A DNA stretch of 14,948 nucleotides from JAJFUI01 sp039679885 (GTDB lineage: Bacteria > Planctomycetota > Planctomycetia > Pirellulales > Thermoguttaceae), in contig JBDKUC010000252.1 in the NCBI GenBank assembly GCA_039679885.1, forward strand, positions 1 to 14,948, written 5' to 3'. The translations under genes were made by a program, and so were the position numbers. This document shows positions 1 through 5,777 of the stretch, one piece after another. Below the pieces are notes generated by a model. It saw only the letters and a list, made by a program, of their open reading frames with translations. It had not been told where the DNA came from and made no database searches. The stretch's first letter is position 1. Every line of letters begins with the position of its first letter.

Positions 1-529
1 CAGCCGGGGGGGCGTGGAGCTTCTGATCGAGCTCGTCAATGTACTTGCCCAGCACCGATCGCAAGTCCTCCGGCAAGATCGGGTTCGCCTTGCTGATGCC
101 GCGGGCGATCAGGTCGCCGGATCGCGATTCGAGGACGCTCTGCCGGGCCGGCTCGCAGAGCGTCACCACGAAGAAAGTGATGACGACGCAGTAGAGCAGG
201 CCCTTGGCCAAGCCGAAAATCGCCCCGAGTTGGCGGTCAAAATCCTTCAGTTGCACGCGGTCAATGACGTTCTTGACCAGCCGGAAGACGATCCAGATGG
301 CGGCGGCCGTGATGACGTAGAGAATCAGCATCGCGAGGAAATGGTTCCAGGTCTCCTCGTTGCTGATGTGGATGTACGGCGCGACGGCCGCGCTGCTATG
401 AACGGCCACGGCGCCGCTGAGGACGACCGAGCAGAGCGAGGCCAGTTGCCAGGCCATGCCCTTCCAGACGCCGAACAGCACGGCCACAGCTAGCACCGCT
501 AGCATCAGAACGTCATAGGGCGCGATCAT
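1..529 (-). CDS. CvpA-family inner-membrane protein (3' end outside window)
   Basis: Reading the minus strand from the ATG at 529-527 gives 176 residues without a stop up to the window edge, so the C-terminus is missing. The protein starts MIAPYDVLMLAVLAVAVLFG and has hydrophobic segments at about residues 6-22, 28-47, 66-84 and 105-125. The arrangement, with 'FGVWKGMAWQLASL' after the first helix and 'FDRQLGAIFGLAKGLLYCVV' before the last, is that of the CvpA (colicin V production) family, whose members are small inner-membrane proteins linked to envelope homeostasis; the molecular function is not settled. The start has no Shine-Dalgarno sequence; the preceding bases are pyrimidine-rich, and a promoter-like sequence lies so close that the mRNA may be nearly leaderless. 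The plus-strand ORF over the same bases is its shadow. The family call is fairly sure; the exact role is not. Confidence 0.85.
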   Translation of the reverse strand, partial: MIAPYDVLMLAVLAVAVLFGVWKGMAWQLASLCSVVLSGAVAVHSSAAVAPYIHISNEETWNHFLAMLILYVITAAAIWIVFRLVKNVIDRVQLKDFDRQLGAIFGLAKGLLYCVVITFFVVTLCEPARQSVLESRSGDLIARGISKANPILPEDLRSVLGKYIDELDQKLHAPPA

Positions 530-537
530 GACGAGGG

Positions 538-566
538 AGTATAGCCGGAAGCCGGCGCGGTGCGAA
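538..566 (-). promoter_or_regulatory. Putative sigma70-type promoter of the CvpA gene
   Basis: On the minus strand, TTCGCA (566-561; 4/6 to TTGACA), a 17-base spacer, then TATACT (543-538; 5/6 to TATAAT). The expected transcription start is near 531-532, only 2-3 bases before the ATG at 529. The match is by eye only. Confidence 0.35.
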
Positions 567-584
567 GGGCATTCGGAGGGACGC

Positions 585-640
585 GGGGCGAGGGGCGAGG
601 GGCGAGGGATTAGGGATTAGGGGTTAGGGATTAGGGGTTC
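585..640 (+). repeat. Heptamer array, 8 units, G-rich on the plus strand
   Basis: Eight consecutive 7-base units with no slip in register: GGGGCGA three times (585-605), GGGATTA twice (606-619), GGGGTTA (620-626), GGGATTA (627-633), GGGGTTC (634-640). Every unit begins with GGG. It occupies the space between the divergent CvpA gene and the secreted-protein gene. Regularly spaced G runs could form a quadruplex; this is inference. Confidence 0.9.
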
Positions 641-741
641 GCGCAATGCAACCGGTATTGTTCGTTGCCGACGGTTTGGCTACAAGTTGCGACGGCGGCC
701 GAGCGATTGCCGCCCTCTTGCGCTTGCATAGGAGCTTTGCC

Positions 742-1221
742 ATGTTCCGAAGGGTCGTTGTCATCTCTGGAATTGCCGCAGCCATCGTTGCGATGGTTTG
801 TCTATCGACCAGTGCCCGGTCGGACAATGCGGCCAGTGACAACAGCGCACCGTTCGACGAGATGAAGAAGACCTGCGAGGAAATCGTGACGCTCTTCAGC
901 CGCGGCGACCCCAAGGTCTACGAATTGTTGAACGAGCACATGGCATCTCCGCCGCCGAGCGACGTCGATCAAGCCGCCAAGAACGTGCTTCAGTTGAAGT
1001 CGCTGCTTGCCTTGCAGGATCGCTTTGGCGCATACCTCGGATGCGAAGTGGCAAAAGAGAAGCACGCAAACCAGATGCTCTGCGAGTATGACTTCGTTGC
1101 GAAATACGAGAAGAACGTGGTCGTATGGACATGCATGCTCTATCGGCCTCACGACAAGTGGAAGATCCTCGCCTGCGTCTTTAGGGCCGACAGTGGGGCC
1201 GTTTCCTCCGTATTGAATTGA
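742..1221 (+). CDS. Small secreted protein, unknown function
   Basis: 159 residues from ATG 742. I chose this start because GGAG (731-734) lies 7 bases upstream and the product then begins with a clean signal peptide: MFRRVV, a hydrophobic stretch to about residue 22, and a likely signal peptidase I site in 'LSTSARS-DNA'. The mature part is an N-terminal helical section (residues 37-105) followed by a beta-rich end ('VVVWTCMLYRPHDKWKILAC', 127-146). That end resembles the strand pattern of NTF2-like/DUF3887-type export proteins, but I see no diagnostic motif. There are five cysteines in the mature part (45, 101, 114, 131, 145), so disulfides are possible. A longer ORF from 646 would begin inside the repeat-flanked spacer and lacks a ribosome site. 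Heptamer repeats lie on both sides in opposite orientation. Function unknown. Confidence 0.7.
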   Translation: MFRRVVVISGIAAAIVAMVCLSTSARSDNAASDNSAPFDEMKKTCEEIVTLFSRGDPKVYELLNEHMASPPPSDVDQAAKNVLQLKSLLALQDRFGAYLGCEVAKEKHANQMLCEYDFVAKYEKNVVVWTCMLYRPHDKWKILACVFRADSGAVSSVLN

Positions 1222-1223
1222 CT

Positions 1224-1258
1224 CTGCCCCACGTCCCTCGCCCCTAACCCCTCGCCCC
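1224..1258 (-). repeat. Heptamer array, 5 units, G-rich on the minus strand
   Basis: Five 7-base units on the plus strand: CTGCCCC, ACGTCCC, TCGCCCC, TAACCCC, TCGCCCC. On the minus strand these read GGGGCGA, GGGGTTA, GGGGCGA, GGGACGT, GGGGCAG, the same family as the array at 585-640 but inverted. The array begins 2 bases after the stop of the upstream gene and ends 5 bases before the next ATG, so the 42-base spacer is almost wholly repeat. Confidence 0.88.
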
Positions 1259-1263
1259 TAATC

Positions 1264-1974
1264 ATGGCCGGATTCAAAACGCACATCACGGTTAGCAGTG
1301 TTCTCGGTGTCGGCTGCGGCGGCGCGGCGTACCTGATGTATGGTGTGCCGTGGCCGACGTGCCTGCTGGCCGGCGGATTGTGCAGCGTCTCGGGCATGTT
1401 GCCTGACATCGACAGCGATTCGAGCACGCCGCTGCACGAGAGCCTGGCCTTCGCCGCGGCGGTCGTGCCGATGATGCTCATGCATCGCTTCCGGCATCTC
1501 GGTCTGTCGCCTGAGCTGATGATTCTGGCCGGGGCAGGGGCCTATCTGCTGATTCGCTTCGGGCTCGGCACGCTCCTGAAACGCTACACGGTTCATCGCG
1601 GCATGTTCCACAGCCTGCCGGCCGCGGCGATCTTCGGCGAAATCGCCTATCTGCTGTCGTCCGGCGAGGACTGGCGTCTGCGGGCGTTCACGGCCGGCGC
1701 GGTCGTGTTGGGCTATGTCTCGCACCTGCTGCTCGACGAAATCTACAGCGTCTCGTGGAAGCACGGCCCGCGGCTGAAGAGCTCCTTTGGCACGGCGATG
1801 AAGCTGTTCGGTCCAAGCTGGCTGGGCAACACGTCCGCCTACGTGAAGCTTCTTCTCTTGGCCGCGGTGATCCTCTTGGAGCCGGTTGGGTTGCAGACGC
1901 CGTCCCAGCCCGGCAATCCTGGTTCGGGCCGGCAAACGGCCACGCGGCTGATCGACAGCATTTTGCACCGGTGA
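1264..1974 (+). CDS. YdjM-type membrane metal-dependent hydrolase
   Basis: 236 residues, several hydrophobic segments (about 9-26, 32-46, 61-75, 86-104, 118-133, 141-156, 194-210). Conserved polar motifs sit at membrane edges: K5-T-H7 near the N-terminus, PDIDSD (47-52), HRGMFHS (111-117) and SHLLLDEI (153-160). This set of His and Asp residues is the signature of the YdjM/DUF457 family (LexA-regulated, membrane-bound metal-dependent hydrolase; PF04307), known from E. coli YdjM. The substrate is unknown for the family. The ATG at 1264 has no Shine-Dalgarno sequence because the C-rich heptamer array runs to within 5 bases of it; motif H7 is so close to the N-terminus that a later start is unlikely. 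The stop (1972-1974) is followed immediately by another heptamer array. Confidence 0.85.
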   Translation: MAGFKTHITVSSVLGVGCGGAAYLMYGVPWPTCLLAGGLCSVSGMLPDIDSDSSTPLHESLAFAAAVVPMMLMHRFRHLGLSPELMILAGAGAYLLIRFGLGTLLKRYTVHRGMFHSLPAAAIFGEIAYLLSSGEDWRLRAFTAGAVVLGYVSHLLLDEIYSVSWKHGPRLKSSFGTAMKLFGPSWLGNTSAYVKLLLLAAVILLEPVGLQTPSQPGNPGSGRQTATRLIDSILHR

Positions 1975-2121
1975 GGGTCTTGGGTCGTAGGTCTTGGGTC
2001 TTGGGTCTTAGGTCTTAGGTCTTAGGTCTTGGGATTTGGGATTTGGGATTTGGGATTTGGGATTTGGGATTTGGGATTTAGGACTTGGGATTTAGGACTT
2101 GGGATTGGGGTCTCGGGACTC
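1975..2121 (+). repeat. Heptamer array, 21 units, between convergent genes
   Basis: 147 bases divisible into 21 units of 7 with no slip, starting on the first base after the upstream stop codon. Units: GGGTCTT-type variants (1975-2030), seven identical GGGATTT (2031-2079), alternating AGGACTT and GGGATTT (2080-2100), then GGGATTG, GGGTCTC, GGGACTC (2101-2121). From 2138 to 2152 the bias flips to C-rich units (GAACCCC), so the sense strand of the opposite gene (dtd) is also G-rich at its 3' end. The seven identical units fit a G3N4 quadruplex pattern. A role as terminator for both genes is inference. Confidence 0.93.
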
Positions 2122-2155
2122 CGTTGGCGATAATCCAGAACCCCGAACCCCGAAG

Positions 2156-2599
2156 CTAAGCCCTACTCTCGACCACGAGCGTCACCGGGCCGTCGTTGAC
2201 GAGCTCGACTTCCATTTGCTGCCGGAATCGGCCGGTGGCGACCGTCACGCCTTGCTGGGCGACCGTGTGGACAAAGGCCTCGTAGAGTCTTTCGGCCATG
2301 TCGGGCGGCGCGGCGGCAGTGAAGTCGGGCCGGCGGCCGTGGCGGCAATCGCCCAGCAGCGTGAACTGGCTGACGACCAGCATCGACCCAGCAATGTCGG
2401 CCAGCGATCGGTTCATCTTGCCCTCGGCGTCCTCGAAGATTCGCAGGCTGGCGATCTTCTTGGCCAGCCAATCGACATCGGCTTTCGTGTCCTGGTGGCC
2501 CACGCCGAGCAGGACGAGCATCCCCTGGTCGATGCGGCCACAGACTTCGCCGGCCACGGTGACCGACGCGCGACGGACTCGTTGGATGCAGGCTCGCAT
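2156..2599 (-). CDS. dtd: D-aminoacyl-tRNA deacylase
   Basis: 147 residues, the normal length of the Dtd family. It hydrolyses D-amino acids (and Gly on tRNA-Ala) from mischarged tRNAs in the cytoplasm. Seen: N-terminal MRACIQRVRRASVTV, the catalytic SQFT motif (residues 77-80, 'VVSQFTLLGD') and the cis-proline motif GPVT (137-140, 'NDGPVTLVVES'); these two motifs come together across the dimer interface in known structures. The start is ATG 2599-2597: the reading frame stays open for another 43 codons upstream, but that extension is proline/serine-rich translation of a heptamer array and is absent from the family. No clear Shine-Dalgarno sequence; the bases before the ATG belong to the repeat. 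It is convergent with the YdjM-type gene. Confidence 0.95.
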   Translation of the reverse strand: MRACIQRVRRASVTVAGEVCGRIDQGMLVLLGVGHQDTKADVDWLAKKIASLRIFEDAEGKMNRSLADIAGSMLVVSQFTLLGDCRHGRRPDFTAAAPPDMAERLYEAFVHTVAQQGVTVATGRFRQQMEVELVNDGPVTLVVESRA

Positions 2600-2605
2600 G
2601 GAGGA

Positions 2606-2682
2606 GGGATTTTGGGGCCGGGGATTTAGGGATTTAGGGATCGGTGCTTGGGGACTGGGGATTAGTCGCTTGGGTTTCGGGA
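2606..2682 (+). repeat. Degenerate heptamer array upstream of dtd
   Basis: Eleven 7-base steps from GGGATTT (2606) through GGGGATT, TAGGGAT, TTAGGGA, TTGGGGA, CTGGGGA to TTCGGGA (2676-2682), G-rich on the plus strand. The unit GGGATTT is shared with the array at 2031-2079. The array starts 6 bases from the dtd start codon and so forms the dtd leader, where it is C-rich on the sense strand. Confidence 0.8.
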
Positions 2683-2811
2683 AGAATGCCGGAGAAATCA
2701 ACTTAGAATATTCCCGCGTTGGGCACAATTGCCCTTCAGCAGGTGGCGGGCTAGGGCGTAAAATGCCGTTGGGCCTTGGTCTCCTCTTCGTTTCCGGAGC
2801 GGGTCAGGGGC

Positions 2812-2950
2812 CGCGTCAAAATAACACTCCAGTAATACTCAGACATTCACGGAACACTAATCACCACTGATCTTCGCTAATTTTCACTGATTAGCGTAGA
2901 TCAGCGGAGATTAGTGTTCCCAAAAAAGCTGATCAAGTTATTCTGACGCG
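2812..2950. mobile_element. MITE-like palindromic element, 139 bp
   Basis: Outer inverted repeats of 14 bases with 13 matching: CGCGTCAAAATAAC (2812-2825) and GTTATTCTGACGCG (2937-2950). Inside lies a 70-base near-palindrome (2851-2920): GGAACACTAATC pairs with GATTAGTGTTCC (12 bp), then CTGATC with GATCAG (6 bp), then CGCTAAT with ATTAGCG (7 bp) around an 8-base loop. There is no ORF and no obvious target-site duplication. Its A+T content is well above its surroundings. Terminal repeats plus an internal palindrome resemble a miniature inverted-repeat element, but no parent transposase is in view. It lies between divergent dtd and pdxA, so it may contribute promoter or leader sequence. Confidence 0.55.
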
Positions 2951-3018
2951 ACGCCTAAGGGTAAGGCCGTTCACAACATGATTTGCCTCGAAGATGCGGC
3001 CTGCCGTCGCACAGCTTG

Positions 3019-4152
3019 ATGATGCCAACCGCGAAACCTCTGATTGCGATTACGATGGGCGATCCGGCCGGAATTGGGCCGGAGATTATTGCCGGCGCCT
3101 GGCCGGAAACGGTCGTTCACGACTGGTGCCGGCCCTTGGTCATCGGCCATCCCGAGATCCTCCGCCGGGCGGTCGAGCTCTGGGGCACCGGCGTCCGGGT
3201 TGAGGAGATCGATCGGCCCGAGGCAGCTCGCCCGTCGGCCGACGTGATCCCGTGCCTTGCGTGCGGCTCGGACGACGTGCTCGGCGTTCGGCCGGGCGAG
3301 CTGGACGCCCGGGCGGGCCAGGCCGCCTACGACGCCATCCTGGCCGCCACGGACCTGGCGATGGCTGGCCGCGTGGACGCCATCACGACGGCCCCGCTGC
3401 AGAAAGAGGCCCTGCACCGCGCGGGCCACGACTATCCCGGCCACACCGAGCTGTTGGCCCACGTCTGCGGCGTCGACGACTATGCGATGATGCTCTATCT
3501 CGGGCCGAGCGAGGACCTGTTGCCGCCCGCTGGTCTGGCCGTCGTTCACGTGACGCTGCACACGGCGATGCGGAACGTTTTCGGCCTATTGACCGTCGAG
3601 GCCATTTTGGCCAAGGCCCGGCTCGCCGATCGATTCATGCTGCGTCTGATGCCGCATCAAGCGGCGACCGACGCGAGGAACAGAGCCGCGACCGGTGGCA
3701 GACATAAAGCCGCGACCGGTGGTCGCGCCGGCTGCGAGGACGCTGCATCGCGGCCGCGGATCGGCGTCTGCGCGTTGAACCCGCATGCGGGCGAAGGCGG
3801 GCTGTTTGGCGACGAGGAAGTGTCGATCATCCGGCCGGCGGTCGAGCAAGGCATCGCGGAGGGCTTGCGGTTGGAAGGCCCGCTGCCAGTCGACACGCTG
3901 ATGGTCCAGGCCCGCGACGGCCGCTTCGACGCCGTCGTGGCCATGTATCATGACCAGGGGCACATCGCCTTGAAGCTCTTGGGCATGCACCGGGCGGTGA
4001 ACGTGACCCTTGGGCTGCCGATCATCCGCACCAGCGTCGCCCACGGCACGGCTTTCGACATCGCCTGGCAGCGCCGCGCCGAGACCGGCAGCCTGATCGA
4101 GGCCCTGCGGGTGGCCAGCCGCATGGCCGTGGTGAAGCGGGAAGAAGGATGA
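3019..4152 (+). CDS. pdxA: 4-hydroxythreonine-4-phosphate dehydrogenase
   Basis: 377 residues from ATG 3019 (a second ATG follows at 3022). PdxA oxidises 4-phosphohydroxy-L-threonine with NAD in the DXP-dependent pyridoxal phosphate pathway. Seen: TMGDPAGIGPEI (12-23), the metal-ligand motif PGHTE (140-144, His142), His181 in VTLHTAMRN, NPHAGEGG (254-261), and YHDQGHIALK (310-319, His311). The three histidines match the divalent-metal ligands of characterised PdxA. The track of family similarity begins at 'PLIAITMGDPAG', so the upstream TTG at 2983 is unlikely. Neither ATG has a convincing ribosome site. Oddity: about residues 214-243 form an extra low-complexity loop made of three 24-base tandem repeats, just before RPRIGVCALNPHAG. 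The family is normally about 330 residues. The gene stands alone, 35 bases before a strong palindrome. Confidence 0.94.
   Translation: MMPTAKPLIAITMGDPAGIGPEIIAGAWPETVVHDWCRPLVIGHPEILRRAVELWGTGVRVEEIDRPEAARPSADVIPCLACGSDDVLGVRPGELDARAGQAAYDAILAATDLAMAGRVDAITTAPLQKEALHRAGHDYPGHTELLAHVCGVDDYAMMLYLGPSEDLLPPAGLAVVHVTLHTAMRNVFGLLTVEAILAKARLADRFMLRLMPHQAATDARNRAATGGRHKAATGGRAGCEDAASRPRIGVCALNPHAGEGGLFGDEEVSIIRPAVEQGIAEGLRLEGPLPVDTLMVQARDGRFDAVVAMYHDQGHIALKLLGMHRAVNVTLGLPIIRTSVAHGTAFDIAWQRRAETGSLIEALRVASRMAVVKREEG
3660..3731 (+). repeat. Three 24-bp tandem repeats inside pdxA
   Basis: Three units start at 3660, 3684 and 3708. Units 2 and 3 share the 15-base core AGCCGCGACCGGTGG (3684-3698 and 3708-3722); unit 1 is a diverged copy (AGCGGCGACCGACG). 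The period is 8 codons, so the frame is kept: QAATDARN, RAATGGRH, KAATGGRA. Confidence 0.85.
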
Positions 4153-4185
4153 ACTTCCTCGTCCCCGCGTTGTTCCACCGAGCGG

Positions 4186-4255
4186 TCTCACGCAAAGGCG
4201 CTAAGGCGCAAAGGGATTGAGCGAAACCTCTGCGACTTAGCGACTTTGCGTGAGA
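4186..4255. repeat. Long palindrome after pdxA (possible terminator)
   Basis: Arms of 24 bases at 4186-4209 and 4232-4255 match at 22 of 24 positions (TCTCACGCAAAG... against ...CTTTGCGTGAGA), with a 22-base loop. It lies 33 bases after the pdxA stop and could stop transcription as RNA. There is no U-run, so it may equally be a dispersed repeat. Confidence 0.75.
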
Positions 4256-4264
4256 GTTATCCCT

Positions 4265-4315
4265 CGTTCCCATGCTCCCGCGTGGGAACGCACTCCGATC
4301 CGACGCTCTGCGTCG
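4265..4315. repeat. Two adjacent REP-like hairpins
   Basis: CGTTCCCA (4265-4272) pairs with TGGGAACG (4283-4290); 10 bases on, CGACGC-TCT-GCGTCG (4301-4315) forms a second hairpin with a 3-base loop. The first has the 'CGTTCCCA...GTGGGAACG' form of widespread bacterial intergenic palindromes. From here to about 4425 I see no gene; the G+C-rich stretch at 4316-4425 holds no supported feature. Confidence 0.6.
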
Positions 4316-4433
4316 TCCGGCGGCGGAGCCCCTGCCCTGCCCCCGGTAATCGCCTTTCGAGCCGATTCTCGGGCTCTCGGCGCCGTGGGCGTTATAGCGC
4401 CGGATATTCCACGCTCATGCCTCAGGGCCGGGC

Positions 4434-4463
4434 TTGCCGGCCTCGCGGTCCTTCGTCTAAGAT
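4434..4463 (+). promoter_or_regulatory. Putative promoter of the peptide/radical SAM operon
   Basis: TTGCCG (4434-4439; 4/6), an 18-base spacer, TAAGAT (4458-4463; 4/6). The expected start near 4470 would give a leader of about 33 bases. The -35 lies inside a small hairpin (GGCCGG 4426-4431 with CCGGCC 4437-4442). Weak match. Confidence 0.25.
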
Positions 4464-4502
4464 AGGGCCGCGGGGTATCCAACCATCACGAAGGGGAGTG
4501 TT

Positions 4503-4655
4503 ATGCAGTTGCAGCCAGTTCAGGATTACAGCGGCGCGAACTATCCAACCCTGAGCGAATACTTCCAAGGCACGGGCAAGCCGCGCCGGTTCGTGGCCTG
4601 GAAGCTGGCCGTCGCCCTGGCCGCGCTGGCCACGATGTTGAGCGGGTGCGACTAG
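4503..4655 (+). CDS. 50-residue peptide, candidate radical SAM substrate
   Basis: A short gene: ATG 4503 to TAG 4653-4655, 50 residues. It has the best ribosome site in the window (AAGGGGAG, 4491-4498, 4 bases before ATG). The radical SAM gene starts 3 bases after its stop, so the two are surely cotranscribed and probably translationally coupled. The product has a polar N-terminal half with three tyrosines (MQLQPVQDYSGANYPTLSEY, 1-20), a basic hinge GKPRR (25-29), a hydrophobic Ala/Leu segment (30-46), and ends LSGCD. LSGC has the form of a lipobox, yet only one residue follows the cysteine. Either the C-terminal Cys-Asp is the modified part, in the manner of mycofactocin precursor MftA, or the peptide is a membrane-attached partner of the enzyme. 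I do not recognise the family. A mere leader peptide is the main alternative. Confidence 0.7.
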   Translation: MQLQPVQDYSGANYPTLSEYFQGTGKPRRFVAWKLAVALAALATMLSGCD

Positions 4656-4658
4656 CCG

Positions 4659-5777
4659 ATGGACATCATCCTCCATCTGACCCGCGGCTGCCAACTTGAT
4701 TGCACCTACTGTTATGGCGGGCGCAAACAGGATTGCGCGATGTCGTGGGACGTCGCTCGGCGGGCGATCGACATGCTGTTTGCCGCCGAGCCGAGCAATC
4801 CGCCGGGGCAGATTCGCTTCTTCGGCGGCGAGCCTCTCTTGGAACTGCCGCTGCTCAAGCGTTGCGTCGACTATGCCAAAGCTCAGCGGGAGCGGACCGG
4901 AAAGCCGTTTCGGCTAGGAATGACCACCAATGGGCTCGCCGTGGACGACGAGCTGGCCGCCTACCTGAAGCAGGAAAGTGTTGAGCCGACGCTGTCGATG
5001 GACGGTGTGGCCGAGGCGCAAGATGCATGCCGCCGCTATGCTGGTGGGCGGTCGAGCTTCGCCGACACGGAACGCGCGCTTTCGTCGCTCTTGAGGCAGT
5101 TCCCGAACCTGACAGTGTGCGCCGTGGTTAGCCCGGCGAACGTCGAACACCTGCCGGCCAGCCTCGACTACTTTCTTGCTCAGGGTGTGCGGCGGATCGT
5201 GCTCAATCCGGATTTTTTCGGCGAGTGGGACGATCCGCATCTGGAGGCGTGGCGCCGCGGCTACGAGTGCGCGGCCCAGCAACTGGTCGAGGAGTTCCGA
5301 GCCGGCCGGCCGCTGCACATCAACGTGCTGAGCGCGAAAATCATCACGCACCTGAAGGGCGGCTACGAGCCGTGCGACTGCTGCGATTTCGGCCAGCGCG
5401 AGGTTGCCGTGGCCCCGAGCGGCAACCTTTATCCATGCCAGAGGCTCGTACGGGAGGACGTGGGCGGTTTCGGGTTGATTGGCACCGTGTTCTCCGGACG
5501 CTCTGCGCAGAGTTGCCGCGACCTCGGCTCGCCGCGTGAAGAGCCGAGCCCCGAATGCCTGGGCTGCTCGCTGCGGCGACGGTGTCGCAACTGGTGCTCG
5601 TGCGTGAATCATCGGCTGACCGGCGGCTTCCGGCACACTGGACCGCTGGTCTGCTTCCACGAGCGAATGGCGATCGAGCTGGCCGACCGTGCGGCGTCGC
5701 AGTTGTTCGCCGAGAAGAACGAGACGTTCTTGGACGCATTCTACATGCTGCGGGAAAGCAGCCCGGAATGGGTCTGA
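4659..5777 (+). CDS. SPASM-domain radical SAM enzyme, likely peptide-modifying
   Basis: 372 residues. The radical SAM core opens with CQLDCTYCY, whose Cys11, Cys15 and Cys18 form the CxxxCxxC site for the SAM-binding 4Fe-4S cluster; FFGGEP (54-59) is the usual GGEP motif that contacts the methionine amine, and MTTNG (88-92) and TLSMDG (111-116) are core strands. The C-terminal third is a SPASM/twitch-type region with ten cysteines: 239, 241, 242, 260, 300, 303, 309, 313, 315, 332 ('VAPSGNLYPCQRL', 'CLGC...CRNWCSC'), enough for two auxiliary clusters. SPASM enzymes modify peptides or proteins (PqqE, MftC, AlbA, sulfatase maturases). The N-terminus begins directly with strand 1, without a RiPP-recognition extension, and no separate PqqD-like gene is nearby. 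Sulfatase maturation is a real alternative in planctomycetes, but the motif after CxxxCxxC (YGGRKQDC) is unlike the usual CFY form and no sulfatase is in the window. Confidence 0.88.
   Translation: MDIILHLTRGCQLDCTYCYGGRKQDCAMSWDVARRAIDMLFAAEPSNPPGQIRFFGGEPLLELPLLKRCVDYAKAQRERTGKPFRLGMTTNGLAVDDELAAYLKQESVEPTLSMDGVAEAQDACRRYAGGRSSFADTERALSSLLRQFPNLTVCAVVSPANVEHLPASLDYFLAQGVRRIVLNPDFFGEWDDPHLEAWRRGYECAAQQLVEEFRAGRPLHINVLSAKIITHLKGGYEPCDCCDFGQREVAVAPSGNLYPCQRLVREDVGGFGLIGTVFSGRSAQSCRDLGSPREEPSPECLGCSLRRRCRNWCSCVNHRLTGGFRHTGPLVCFHERMAIELADRAASQLFAEKNETFLDAFYMLRESSPEWV

Noticed and set aside
14..493. Plus-strand 159-codon open frame
   Set aside because: It is the antisense shadow of the CvpA-family gene; the product is charged, has no family pattern, and the minus strand gives a clear membrane protein.
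646..741. Longer N-terminus for the small secreted protein (start 646)
   Set aside because: It would bury the signal peptide 32 residues inside and has no ribosome site; ATG 742 has GGAG at 7 bases.
1975..2121. CRISPR array or telomere-like end
   Set aside because: Period is 7 with no spacers, so not CRISPR; TTAGGG-like units occur but the array is internal between two genes.
2983..3018. TTG start for PdxA at 2983
   Set aside because: The 12 extra residues (PRRCGLPSHSL) do not fit the family, whose conserved strand begins just after ATG 3019/3022.
4237..4554. Open frames on both strands over the pdxA-peptide spacer
   Set aside because: They run through palindromes, have no ribosome sites and no coding character.
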